DNA from: Cyclobacteriaceae bacterium | GTDB lineage: Bacteria > Bacteroidota > Bacteroidia > Cytophagales > Cyclobacteriaceae | DNA length: 64,000 bases | Assembly (NCBI GenBank): GCA_030584025.1 | Contig: CP129487.1 | Coordinates: 2,926,001-2,990,000, forward strand | Direction of reading: 5' to 3' | Part shown: one piece after another, positions 7,829 through 16,312 of the stretch | Layout: the number at the start of each line of letters is the position of its first letter | How positions within the stretch are numbered: position 1 is the first letter of the stretch | Notes under the pieces: generated by a model | The model's input: only the letters and a program-made list of their open reading frames with translations | Databases searched by the model: none | Told to the model about the DNA's origin: nothing | Program-made: the position numbers and the translations under genes

Positions 7829-8467
7829 ATGAAGACTCGTTTCTTAATATTATTTCTACTGACACTAACTTCATGGACGACTCAGGGACAGGTGACCGAC
7901 AGTGTTAAACTTAAGACATGGAATAAAAGGATTGAAAGGAGTGAAAAATTAAAACGGCATCGGGACAGTTTAGAAACTATCTTCAATTCAGTTCCTCCAT
8001 TTTATAAAATCACTCTTGAGTTAAATCATCAACAGACAACAATTCCAGACGGTGCAAGATTTTATGCAACAAACGGACAACAGACATATGAATCAAAGAA
8101 AACCGAGGACGACAAATTTATGTTTGACAATTTACCAGACTCTGTAAAATTTGGACTTCAATTTGACTCAATAAAACTTGAGACAGGTTTCGTAAAAAGT
8201 AAATTCTTTAAAAACGGAGCGGGACTACGATTCGGTTATTACGACAACATCTTAGAACTCAAACAAAAGTGGGACAAAGGAAAGAAGGACGAGGACTTTG
8301 ACGAATGGACGGAAATTGGCGACCCATATTTAACAGCTATAAAAGACAAAAAATTGATTAGGGCAGCCAAGAAAGGACAAATAAGACCAATCGAATTTGT
8401 TTCGGTGTCTCCGAGAACTTTCGGTGACGGAGTTATACACACATATCAAAATGTGAGATTAAAATAA
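7829..8467 (+). CDS. Exported hypothetical protein (212 aa)
   Basis: Signal peptide MKTRFLILFLLTLTSWTTQGQ, then a helical charged region (KTWNKRIERSEKLKRHRDSL) and a beta-rich body. ATG at 7829 is 12 bases after the attC box. The basic C-terminal portion may bind surface or cell-wall components, but this is a guess. No family is recognised. Confidence 0.62.
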   Translation: MKTRFLILFLLTLTSWTTQGQVTDSVKLKTWNKRIERSEKLKRHRDSLETIFNSVPPFYKITLELNHQQTTIPDGARFYATNGQQTYESKKTEDDKFMFDNLPDSVKFGLQFDSIKLETGFVKSKFFKNGAGLRFGYYDNILELKQKWDKGKKDEDFDEWTEIGDPYLTAIKDKKLIRAAKKGQIRPIEFVSVSPRTFGDGVIHTYQNVRLK

Positions 8468-8470
8468 GCA

Positions 8471-8646
8471 GCGCACAACAACAGGTTTGGGCAATGGCGG
8501 GGTGATGTGTAAGTATAAATTTTTATCTTCGCTACAACGTTTGCCCACGGGGGACTGTGACGTGAAGGTCGCGCTAAACATTCCGCTTCGCTCCATTTTT
8601 TAGCGCTCCTATTCCCGCCACTGCCCAAACCCAAACGTTGGCAACC
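8471..8646 (+). repeat. attC site 11 (long class)
   Basis: GCGCACAAC (8471-8479) to GTTGGCAACC (8637-8646). Inner stem GCGCTAAA/TTTAGCGC; nearly identical to the sites at 3856 and 20841. Confidence 0.86.
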
Positions 8647-8669
8647 ATTTTACCGGACATCTTGGACAA

Positions 8670-9659
8670 ATGACAATCAAGAGACAGAAGATAAAAGTAG
8701 ATTCCCTTGGAACAATAGATTGGTACAAAGACAAGATAATTGATTGGGCTAATGCCGGTACAACATACAGTCTTGACGGTCAAAGACAACAGCTAAATAA
8801 GTACTCATTCGCTTTCAAATTTGACAGTGCCATTTCGTCCAAAGATGGAACATACTCGTTTATATATAAAAGGCTTGGGACAAAGGGGCTACTCCTTAAA
8901 AATGGAGAAATTCTAAGAGAAATAAATCGTAGTTATTACTGTGCAGACATTTATGAGTATCCAGCTGCGTTTATTTCTGTTGGACACAACAAGACTTATT
9001 TAGCCCACTGCCCCTTTGAATATTGCAGACTTGATTTTGAAGACGTTGAAACTGGTAAAATCGTAACTGACACTCCAGACAGAAAACCTAAAGACATGTT
9101 TCACTCAAGACTGGAAGTGAGTCAAGACAATAGATATCTAATCAGTAAAGGGTGGGTTTGGCATCCTCTTGACACCCTTGAACTTTATGAAGTGAATGCA
9201 TGCATTGACAATCCGCTACTACTTGATAAAGGAATTACTTTACCAGGCACGTTGGCTGAAATCTGTTCAGCCAGTTTTATCGACAATGATAGTATACTGG
9301 TATGTGCGTCAGACGAATTGCTAGATGACGAGAACCCAGGTTCTGTTCTCCCTGGACACATTGCTATATGGAACATTTCCAATAACACTGTGTCTAAATC
9401 AGTCAAAATAGAAGAAGAACATGGTAATATAATTGCGATAGACAAAGACTATTGTTGGGACATATACAAATACCCGAAACTTATCGACATTAATACCGGA
9501 AAAGTTATAGAGACATTTCAAGACATTCAGACAGGTCTTCAAAAATCTTCGATAATCCAAAACATAAAAGATGAATTACCTTTAGTGGCCTACAATAAAC
9601 GACTTAAAGGACTTGCGATTAAGAATAATGACAGCATTGAAATACTTACAGTGGGGTAA
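8670..9659 (+). CDS. Predicted beta-propeller protein, cytoplasmic (329 aa)
   Basis: No signal peptide. The sequence is a succession of short strands typical of WD40/YVTN-like propellers: repeated blocks of hydrophobic strand, Asp-rich turn and strand (for example SQDNRYLISKGWVW, HIAIWNISNNTVSKSV, DINTGKVIETFQD). It has no catalytic motif that I can see. ATG follows TTGGACAA. It is alone in its cassette, which runs from GTTGGCAACC to GGTTGCCAAC. A protein-interaction scaffold is the most likely role; no specific family is assigned. Confidence 0.58.
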   Translation: MTIKRQKIKVDSLGTIDWYKDKIIDWANAGTTYSLDGQRQQLNKYSFAFKFDSAISSKDGTYSFIYKRLGTKGLLLKNGEILREINRSYYCADIYEYPAAFISVGHNKTYLAHCPFEYCRLDFEDVETGKIVTDTPDRKPKDMFHSRLEVSQDNRYLISKGWVWHPLDTLELYEVNACIDNPLLLDKGITLPGTLAEICSASFIDNDSILVCASDELLDDENPGSVLPGHIAIWNISNNTVSKSVKIEEEHGNIIAIDKDYCWDIYKYPKLIDINTGKVIETFQDIQTGLQKSSIIQNIKDELPLVAYNKRLKGLAIKNNDSIEILTVG

Positions 9660-9662
9660 AAC

Positions 9663-9839
9663 GGTTGCCAACACCGGGTTTAGGCAATGGCGGGGTGATG
9701 TGTAAATTTAAAATATTATCTTCGTTATAACGTTTGCCCACTGCGGACAGTGACGACTTGGTCGGCCTTAGCATTCCGCTATGCTCCATTGCTAAGGCCT
9801 CCTAAGCCCGCCACTGCCCAAACCCAAACGTTAGCGGGC
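9663..9839 (+). repeat. attC site 12 (long class)
   Basis: GGTTGCCAAC (9663-9672) to GTTAGCGGGC (9830-9839). Inner stem GGCCTTAG/CTAAGGCC. Confidence 0.87.
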
Positions 9840-9853
9840 ATTAACTAATCGAG

Positions 9854-10654
9854 ATGAAACTCCTAATTATAAATCTGATTTTCTTATCGTGGACAACCTA
9901 TTCAATAGGACAAGGGAAAGAATCAAAGAAAAGAGACAAGGACAAGGAAAAACGAATTGAGGTATTTACAAAGTGGCTCAATAAAAACGACATTATATTC
10001 CGACAATTACCAAAAGCTAACCCAGACGAATTAATTTATGACTGTGACTCCATTCCAATCATAAAGCAGATAAAAGGAGACACTTTAATATTCTGGACTA
10101 AGTCACAATGGTCTGTGACTGGTGGGCTATATCTTGATAATGACATAGAGGAACTCGACAAACAAATAAGAAAAGAATCTTTTGGACGAACAGACTATGT
10201 CGAGGGACTAGACGAACAAGGAAATGTTGTTTTAGTTTCATTGTTGCCCAAGAAATTTAAAATTGAGAACGACTCACTTTTTCAACTAACGAGTTTCTTT
10301 AGAATTCCACAAGACTCAATTGAGAAAGCTATAACAGAAGGGAAATTTGAATTAGCCAAGAAATTATTGAGGGAGAATGTCTATTTCAAATTTGTACTTA
10401 TTTTTCATCCAGACTTATTCAGAGAGAAGAGAGTGTTTGAAAATAATGAGGCGGGGGACAAGATTATACTTGACCATATATGGAAAGTGGGCGAAAAGAA
10501 ATATTACGAAATAAGCTTTAACAATGACAATCATGGGACAATGGTTAAGTTCCCTATTTACTTGTTTGATGACAAGTATAGATTTCCAAAGTACGATGGT
10601 TGTAATGCATCAGAGCTTAGTCAACTGACGAGAGAAAAAGAATTGAATGACTAA
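9854..10654 (+). CDS. Exported hypothetical protein (266 aa)
   Basis: Signal peptide MKLLIINLIFLSWTTYSIGQ, followed by a lysine-rich stretch (KESKKRDKDKEKRIEVF) and a mixed alpha/beta mature domain. GAC is the dominant Asp codon. It is closed by GCCCGCTAAC at 10676 after about 20 non-coding bases. No family is recognised. Confidence 0.62.
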   Translation: MKLLIINLIFLSWTTYSIGQGKESKKRDKDKEKRIEVFTKWLNKNDIIFRQLPKANPDELIYDCDSIPIIKQIKGDTLIFWTKSQWSVTGGLYLDNDIEELDKQIRKESFGRTDYVEGLDEQGNVVLVSLLPKKFKIENDSLFQLTSFFRIPQDSIEKAITEGKFELAKKLLRENVYFKFVLIFHPDLFREKRVFENNEAGDKIILDHIWKVGEKKYYEISFNNDNHGTMVKFPIYLFDDKYRFPKYDGCNASELSQLTREKELND

Positions 10655-10675
10655 ATAAGAGTGGGTGTTGTTAAC

Positions 10676-10811
10676 GCCCGCTAACAAAGTGCATAATCAA
10701 TGGCGGGGTTCGGTGTAAATTTGTAGTTTAGTTTTTCAAATAACATTTGGTATCGTGGGACAGTGACGTGCTTCGAATTCCCGCCACTGCTTATGCACAA
10801 ACGTTGTGGGC
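10676..10811 (+). repeat. attC site 13 (medium class)
   Basis: GCCCGCTAAC (10676-10685) to GTTGTGGGC (10803-10811). Arms GTGCATAATCAATGGCGGG and CCCGCCACTGCTTATGCAC match those of site 2, but the inner hairpin is reduced to a short GAATTC-containing turn. Confidence 0.83.
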
Positions 10812-10840
10812 AAATGGGCCAGGGGGTTCCGGGGACAGAG

Positions 10841-10913
10841 ATGTCAAGTATTATTCGGACTCGGCTGACGAAAAACAAAAAACTGAAGACTGAGTTAGCC
10901 GACAATAACATTA
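10841..10913 (+). pseudogene. Small cassette reading frame interrupted by insertion
   Basis: ATG at 10841 follows GGGGACAGAG, the start context seen in neighbouring cassettes. It encodes MSSIIRTRLTKNKKLKTELA and then reaches the 13-bp repeat where the insertion begins. Removing 10914-12596 rejoins it in frame with 12597 onward (AADNNI to KNDRQKIPSEL) and the frame stays open into the attC. The gene is very short and may never have been functional. Confidence 0.28.
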
Positions 10914-12596
10914 TTCAATGGATACTATTGACTTACAAATGTGTGGAGAACGAGGTTTAATTAGTTCCTTCCTTATTGATTTGTCAAAAAAGTCAGTTTC
11001 CTCTTTAATAGATTTTTTATCCAATACTATCGAATTTAAAATACCATTGAATTTAAACCCCAACAACATCAAGAAAATTGGAATCATCATTGAACCTGAT
11101 TTGGGCAAACAAGGATTTGGAAGTCCCGATGCAATAATTGCGGTTCATTGGACAACGGGCGAGCGGAAAGTTTTTATTATTGAGGCAAAACTATCATCTT
11201 TTGAAAAATCTTGCACCGTTAATGATAGAATAGAGAAGGGATATAACAGTACTCTAAAAGGTCAGCTGGAATTGAATTATTGCCTATCATTAGCTTTATC
11301 GAAGTTTAAACAATCGGACTTCCAATTAGTTGAACCTGATTGGATTAAAAGGACTCCATATGTTGAAGAAAGAAAGAGTAAGCCTTCATTAAAATCCGAA
11401 ATGAGATATTTGAAAAAAAGTAGTGTCTTGAAAGATATTGTTCCAGAATTGTCCGGAATATCTCTGAATAACTACTATCATATTGTAGTTACAAAAGAGG
11501 ATGAAAATCCACTTATCGGAGTTAAAGACTTCCACCCTGATATATATACTGAGCAGCATTGCTCCGAAAGTCAGTGGCATAAAGTCAACAATCAATTTGG
11601 ATGGATTAATTACAAGAAAATGAAAACATATATTGAATCAAGTTCCGAGTCTCTCTTTTTAAAAACCTACAAACGGTTAAACAGTCTTATTTTCTGGCCG
11701 CTTGTTGCTCTTCTGATTTCTTTCAATGCATACTCACAAAATGCACAGCAAAACATAAAAGAGCTTTATGAAAAACACAAAAATACAATTGGATTTTATC
11801 GCGCCTGCGGAAGTCCTACAAGTTTTGAAGACCAACAATCATCTTTTACTTATTATCTAGAGCATTTGAATAATGTGAAAAATCTGAATTTAATTTGGAG
11901 AGATTACAAGAGAGAGTTGAATGTTGATGATTTTGACCAATTTTTTGCAAAAGAAGAAATGAGGACTATCAATCTTGATTTGTCAAAACGGTTCAAACAG
12001 ATTGGAATAGTTGCTTTTCAAGATGATTTGTCTATGGGTGAGTACGATAATTTGGATAAAATAAAAGGCACTCAAACTTATAGACTTATGAAGAATTTCA
12101 TGGATTCGGTTCTCGTTCCAATGTATGAAAGTCCTGTTTATTACTGTAGCAAGCAATATATTCCTTCTCCAAATAATAGCAGCACAACAGATGTCTTAAT
12201 TGATAAACTAAGCTTTGTTGCTTCTGTTGCTCCTTCCAAATTTAAGTCTTCTTATTTGGCTCAAATCAAAGCATTACAAGTCACTGAAACTACTCAGGCC
12301 AAGGTATCATTAACAAAAGAGGAAGAAGCAAAACTTACTAAATTAAAAAGCTTGATTTCTATTTATGAAAATGATTGGGGTGTTGCTATGCTTGACTATG
12401 AAAAACTCCATCTCTTAGCTAAAGAATACGGACATGATATTCCGTTGAAAGTATGTAAATATTATATAGATTCATTTATTCAATTATTTACAATGAATGG
12501 TGCGAGAATGTTATCAGAATTAAATTCTAAAGTAACGCAAATAATTAAAGGGGAAATGCCAATAATTAGATTGGGATTATAAGGACAATAACATTA
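10901..12596 (+). mobile_element. 1.68-kb insertion flanked by 13-bp direct repeats
   Basis: GACAATAACATTA occurs at 10901-10913 and again at 12584-12596, tightly bracketing one reading frame (10918-12582). The segment between is GAT-rich and lacks the GGACA-rich composition of surrounding cassettes. No terminal inverted repeats are visible and no transposase is encoded. The pattern looks like a target-site duplication or recombination between short repeats; the mechanism is unknown. Confidence 0.5.
10918..12582 (+). CDS. PD-(D/E)XK nuclease-like / signal-peptide-like chimera
   Basis: A 554-aa protein with two dissimilar halves. Residues 1-245 resemble a restriction-type PD-(D/E)XK fold: P70-D71 in a GSPDAIIAV strand, then E89-A-K91 in KVFIIEAKLSSF. 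Around residues 253-276 a hydrophobic stretch (LIFWPLVALLISFNAYSQ) looks exactly like a Bacteroidota signal peptide with its Gln cleavage site. The remainder (to 554) is a helical domain of unknown family. Either this is a membrane-spanning protein with a cytoplasmic nuclease and exported sensor domain, or two genes have fused. There is no stop or frameshift between the halves. Codon use (GAT-rich) differs from the other cassettes. Confidence 0.6.
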   Translation: MDTIDLQMCGERGLISSFLIDLSKKSVSSLIDFLSNTIEFKIPLNLNPNNIKKIGIIIEPDLGKQGFGSPDAIIAVHWTTGERKVFIIEAKLSSFEKSCTVNDRIEKGYNSTLKGQLELNYCLSLALSKFKQSDFQLVEPDWIKRTPYVEERKSKPSLKSEMRYLKKSSVLKDIVPELSGISLNNYYHIVVTKEDENPLIGVKDFHPDIYTEQHCSESQWHKVNNQFGWINYKKMKTYIESSSESLFLKTYKRLNSLIFWPLVALLISFNAYSQNAQQNIKELYEKHKNTIGFYRACGSPTSFEDQQSSFTYYLEHLNNVKNLNLIWRDYKRELNVDDFDQFFAKEEMRTINLDLSKRFKQIGIVAFQDDLSMGEYDNLDKIKGTQTYRLMKNFMDSVLVPMYESPVYYCSKQYIPSPNNSSTTDVLIDKLSFVASVAPSKFKSSYLAQIKALQVTETTQAKVSLTKEEEAKLTKLKSLISIYENDWGVAMLDYEKLHLLAKEYGHDIPLKVCKYYIDSFIQLFTMNGARMLSELNSKVTQIIKGEMPIIRLGL

Positions 12597-12636
12597 AGAA
12601 TGACAGACAAAAAATACCTAGTGAGTTGGCCCATCA

Positions 12637-12810
12637 GCCCACAACAAAATGTTTCTGCAATGTGGGGTTGCAGTGTGGGTATAAAAAGTATTTTCTTAAT
12701 TTCGTTCAGTAACGGTGGACAGTTTGGAGATGGTCGGGCTTAACATTTCGCTGCGCTACATTTTTAAGCCCTCCTAATCCCCACACTGCAGAAACACAAA
12801 CGTTGTGGCC
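12637..12810 (+). repeat. attC site 14 (long class)
   Basis: GCCCACAAC (12637-12645), complementary to GTTGTGGGC at 10803 despite the 1.68-kb insertion between, to GTTGTGGCC (12802-12810). Inner stem GGGCTTAA/TTAAGCCC. Confidence 0.86.
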
Positions 12811-12964
12811 AATTGGGCCGGCTCGTGGACAGTGACGTATAAGCCAACAAAAATGGACGACTGAAAATTAATAAAGAAATGACTTTTCTCCGTTGACAGT
12901 TTTCACATCGGGGTTACGTCTCTGCAGACTATGAAGAGAATATTTTAAAGGACTAAAAAACGGA

Positions 12965-13270
12965 ATGACATTCAAATATAGATTTACACCATTTCATTTA
13001 GTAGCCCTATACTTTCTTGGAGATGGAATATATACATTCTACAAGGACTCACAAATTGACTATGAACTTGGTTTAGGAGGATTCCTTCCATATATACTTA
13101 TTGGTTTTTCACTGACAATTCTTTTTGCCGACCTAATAATTCAACTTGTGATTAGCAAGGCAATAAAAACCAACCCTAAGAGAATTGTTTATTTGACTGA
13201 GTTCATCATTGTTGCTTTTGGACTTCTATGGTATTGGAAAACATTTTACCCGACAGTAATCAGACCGTAA
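12965..13270 (+). CDS. Small integral membrane protein (101 aa)
   Basis: Three predicted membrane helices at about residues 10-27, 38-66 and 78-97, separated by short charged loops (KDSQIDYELG, SKAIKTNPKR). There is no signal peptide cleavage site. A 154-bp leader (12811-12964) precedes it, unusually long for this array, with no convincing ORF. No family is recognised. Confidence 0.6.
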   Translation: MTFKYRFTPFHLVALYFLGDGIYTFYKDSQIDYELGLGGFLPYILIGFSLTILFADLIIQLVISKAIKTNPKRIVYLTEFIIVAFGLLWYWKTFYPTVIRP

Positions 13271-13352
13271 AAGCCCTAGGACAACTGTTATGACTTCAAA
13301 TTATCGATAATAAAACTAAGAGTTGTGTGACAATCATGGACGAAGCCCAACA

Positions 13353-13528
13353 GGCCACAACAACAGGTTTGGTCAATGGCGGGCTGACGTGTAAACATAA
13401 AGTGTTATCTTCGCTACAACGTTTGGTAACGGTGGACAATGACGACCTTGTCGGCCTTAGCATTCCGCGATGCTCCATTGCTAAGGCCTCCTAAGCCCGC
13501 CACTGCCCAAACCCAAACGTTATGGCGC
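13353..13528 (+). repeat. attC site 15 (long class)
   Basis: GGCCACAAC (13353-13361) to GTTATGGCGC (13519-13528). The right box contains the ATG (13522) of the next gene. Inner stem GGCCTTAG/CTAAGGCC. Confidence 0.87.
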
Positions 13529-14142
13529 ATTTTTCGGGGACAGTAAAAGTTACAGACATGGACGCAGAAAATATTAAACTCCTCGACAGGTTCACACTAA
13601 CAGTTGACAAAGGAGAATTCCAGTTTCAAAATAAATATGGACTTTTGGACGACATTGGAAATGAAATTCTTAAAAAGGAGTATCATGCAATTTGGGAAAT
13701 GACAGACAACTTAATTGCATTTCGATATGGTATTGTTTTCGGACTATTAAACTCAAATGGTGACACTATCATTGAACCTTGCTTAGAAGGTTTCAGAGAA
13801 TTTGAATATCAGGGAGAAAGTAGATGTTCCTTTATTGAAGACATACTTGGGAAAGAAAGTTTTAAAGAGAACGAGGACTATATAATTTTCCATGAGAATA
13901 TAACTAACAGACCTCTCCTACTAAGTCAATCAGGCGAAATAATTTCAAAATTTGAATTCGATTGGCTTGGTCATGTATTCAGTAACGGACGGGGTAAAGT
14001 AATCTTGAACGGTAAGGCGGGCATCTATAATTTCAAACTCAAACGGTTTGACGTTGAAGCAGCCTACCATGATGAAGAACTCTATTTATCAGACATTGGA
14101 GAAATAGTTTATGAGCAAAGACAAGCTGACAGAGTGGGGTAA
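13522..14142 (+). CDS. WG-repeat-like protein
   Basis: A 206-aa protein whose ATG lies inside the attC right box, so the recombination site supplies its start codon. It contains degenerate WG-type beta repeats: NKYGLLDDIGNEILKKEYHA, then a GIVFGLLNSNGDTIIEPCLE unit and a GKAGIYNFKLKRF unit. Each is a strand, a Gly/Asp turn and a strand. WG repeats are usually binding modules. The gene overlaps the next one by 32 bases, implying coupled translation and a functional pair with the uracil-DNA-glycosylase-like protein. Confidence 0.65.
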   Translation: MAHFSGTVKVTDMDAENIKLLDRFTLTVDKGEFQFQNKYGLLDDIGNEILKKEYHAIWEMTDNLIAFRYGIVFGLLNSNGDTIIEPCLEGFREFEYQGESRCSFIEDILGKESFKENEDYIIFHENITNRPLLLSQSGEIISKFEFDWLGHVFSNGRGKVILNGKAGIYNFKLKRFDVEAAYHDEELYLSDIGEIVYEQRQADRVG

Positions 14143-14755
14143 CGCACTGATTGAAAAAGTAAAAAAAGAGAGAATACAACTCAGACAAAAACCTCTAGAG
14201 TTTTCAATCTTCTATTCCCCACTACGACAGAATCCCAGATTAATGATAATTGGAGATAATCCTGGTGGGCAAATGGACGAGCCTGGACTTTACGAAATCC
14301 CCAAAATCCACGAGTACATTGACCCCGCCCAAGATTATAAGATAGCTAGGATGATTAGGGAAAAAATATTGAAAGGTGAAATCCTACACAAAGTTCTAAT
14401 TGACTCGGTGAAAACCAATAGAATATTTTTCAGAACTCCCGACTTAAATACGTTGGAATCGATGGAGAACAAGAATAAAATTATTGACTATTGTAAAAAT
14501 ATCCTAGTTGACATTATCAAGACAATTCAGCCCAGAAATATTTTAGCAGAGTCCTTCGGGACATTTAGGAGCTTGAGTAATATTGAAGAGACTATTTTAA
14601 CAAAACCAAATTCAACTAAACCACTACTTCTACGTGGACAATTTGAGGGAATTCAAGTTTTTGGGATTAATCATCCATCAAGAGCTTCGTATCATAGAAT
14701 AGGTGACGCGGACTGGGACGCTGTAAACAAGGAACTCGAAAGGAGTCTCAGTTGA
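14111..14755 (+). CDS. Uracil-DNA-glycosylase-superfamily-like protein
   Basis: A 214-aa protein with two hallmarks of the UDG fold: a glycine-rich first motif, GDNPGG (48-53), after strand LMII, and a late NHPSR (about 187-191) after strand VFGI, corresponding to the His-containing DNA-intercalation motif. Conserved Asp/Asn catalytic positions in motif 1 are plausible (D49/N50). Bacterial UDG-like proteins excise uracil or other damaged bases; some family members serve in defence or have other substrates. It overlaps the WG-repeat gene and shares its cassette. Confidence 0.65.
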   Translation: MSKDKLTEWGNALIEKVKKERIQLRQKPLEFSIFYSPLRQNPRLMIIGDNPGGQMDEPGLYEIPKIHEYIDPAQDYKIARMIREKILKGEILHKVLIDSVKTNRIFFRTPDLNTLESMENKNKIIDYCKNILVDIIKTIQPRNILAESFGTFRSLSNIEETILTKPNSTKPLLLRGQFEGIQVFGINHPSRASYHRIGDADWDAVNKELERSLS

Positions 14756-14760
14756 AAAAC

Positions 14761-14896
14761 GCGCCATAACAACATGTTTGCGCTATGGCCGGGTGACCGG
14801 TTAAATTTTAGTATTTTTATAAAACCAACGTTTGGTTTCGCGGGACAACGCGCGGCTTCGGAAGCCGGCCACATCGCAAACACAAACGTTGTGCAC
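14761..14896 (+). repeat. attC site 16 (medium class)
   Basis: GCGCCATAAC (14761-14770) to GTTGTGCAC (14888-14896). Arms TGTTTGCGCTATGGCCGGG and CCGGCCACATCGCAAACA pair, and the inner hairpin is GGCTTC-G-GAAGCC. It is very similar to sites 27 and 30. Confidence 0.86.
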
Positions 14897-14911
14897 AATG
14901 CGCCAGGACAG

Positions 14912-15490
14912 ATGAGTAAACGGACAACTAAAATATTAATCATCGGACTTTTGACAACGACCGGTTTGACCTTTGGGTACTTCAAGGTTGACAAGTTTTT
15001 GAAGGTAGACTCTTGCCTCGACCGTGGTGGACGATGGAACTATGAGACTAATGAGTGTGAATTAGAGACGACTGCTAAGTCGGACACGGTGGACACGCTG
15101 CACGGATATAATGAACTTTTAGGCAAAGATGACAGGACTGTTTACACAGTTTCAGAATATAACACCGACTTGGAGAACGTTGATAATGTTAAACGACCCG
15201 AGAAAACAATAATTAATAATCCGACAGTTGACACCGCATTACTTTTTAGAATATGGACGTTAGACCCAGACGGACCTCACGCTGACTTTTGGATAAAAAA
15301 AGAACATTTTTATATCGTGGACTATGACGGAGACGGCAGAATGCCCTACATACTCGATAAAGACTCTTTGACAATTTATTACAACGACTTCATTCAAAAA
15401 GGACGAGTGTTAAAAGTGACAAAGGACTCGATGACAATTAAGTGGGACGATGCGGACGAACCGACAGATTATATTGAATGGAGGAACTAA
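14912..15490 (+). CDS. Membrane-anchored hypothetical protein (192 aa)
   Basis: One N-terminal hydrophobic helix (ILIIGLLTTTGLTFGYF) after a basic SKRTTK, probably an uncleaved anchor. Next comes VDSCLDRGGRWNYETNECE, a two-Cys segment likely to form a disulphide. The C-terminal part is rich in Asp and Tyr, with a DYDGDGRMP turn that could bind calcium. ATG 14912 is preferred to an upstream in-frame ATG (14774) that lies in the attC. No named family. Confidence 0.62.
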   Translation: MSKRTTKILIIGLLTTTGLTFGYFKVDKFLKVDSCLDRGGRWNYETNECELETTAKSDTVDTLHGYNELLGKDDRTVYTVSEYNTDLENVDNVKRPEKTIINNPTVDTALLFRIWTLDPDGPHADFWIKKEHFYIVDYDGDGRMPYILDKDSLTIYYNDFIQKGRVLKVTKDSMTIKWDDADEPTDYIEWRN

Positions 15491-15498
15491 GGCGCACA

Positions 15499-15674
15499 GT
15501 GCACAACACCAGGTTTGGTCAATGGCGGGGTGACCAGTCTGTAAAAAGTTTTATCTTCGCTACAACGTTTGCCCACGGTAGACAGTGACGACCTTGTCGG
15601 CCTTAGCATTCCGCGATGCTCCATTGCTAAGGCCTCCTAAGCCCGCCACTGCCCAAACCCAAACGTTACCGGCC
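15499..15674 (+). repeat. attC site 17 (long class)
   Basis: GTGCACAAC (15499-15507) to GTTACCGGCC (15665-15674). Complementarity with the cassette start extends beyond the box (GGCGCACAG... against ...AATGCGCC). Inner stem GGCCTTAG/CTAAGGCC. Confidence 0.87.
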
Positions 15675-15691
15675 ATGCGCAAAGACGAAAA

Positions 15692-16051
15692 ATGAATTTG
15701 AGACTACTGACAATTTTATTTATTGTAACTGAGACTGTTGCTCTGGGACAATCATCCGACACTATTAAAATTAAATTGGTCGCTGGACAAGAAATAATTC
15801 GGGGAGCTAATGTTGTTGTAAAAGACCATACACCAATCATAGGGACAGCAACTGACATGACCGGACTCGCAACTCTTATCATTCCAAACAATAAAGACTT
15901 GGTTGAAATTAGTTTTATTGGACCTTACGTTAGACTTAAAATTGAGCGCCCGACTGACAGCATTTATTTTGACTTAAACACCAAAAAAGCGACATTTTAT
16001 AAGGACAATAAAAAAATAAAGACAAGAAAACAGATTGTAAGTGGTTACTGA
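15692..16051 (+). CDS. Exported carboxypeptidase-regulatory-like (CarboxypepD_reg) domain protein
   Basis: A 119-aa protein with signal peptide MNLRLLTILFIVTETVALGQ. The mature part (GANVVVKDHTPIIGTATDMTG, then LATLIIPNNKDLVEISFIG) matches the CarboxypepD_reg-like beta-sandwich that begins many Bacteroidota TonB-dependent receptors. Here it stands alone and short, without a receptor barrel. A surface-adaptor or binding role is possible. Confidence 0.62.
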   Translation: MNLRLLTILFIVTETVALGQSSDTIKIKLVAGQEIIRGANVVVKDHTPIIGTATDMTGLATLIIPNNKDLVEISFIGPYVRLKIERPTDSIYFDLNTKKATFYKDNKKIKTRKQIVSGY

Positions 16052-16145
16052 GACAACGTTTTTTTATAATGGAGACCGTCCGCGTCAAAGAAAAATAACT
16101 GTAGACTTGAGATAAGTGCAAAATTAAGTGACGATTGACGCGCAC

Positions 16146-16281
16146 GGCCGGTAACACAAGGTTTATGCCAGCTGCGGGTGATACACTAAAATATAGTTTT
16201 GTTTTATTAATTTCGCTTGCCCACGGGGGACAATGACGGCTTCGAAAACCGCAGCCGTCATAAACCCAAAACGTTGTGCGC
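16146..16281 (+). repeat. attC site 18 (medium class)
   Basis: GGCCGGTAAC (16146-16155) to GTTGTGCGC (16273-16281). Arms GTTTATGCCAGCTGCGG and CCGCAGCCGTCATAAAC pair imperfectly, with an inner GGCTTCGAAAACC turn. Confidence 0.84.
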
Positions 16282-16312
16282 TATTTTCACACACACAACG
16301 TCATTTCAATAA

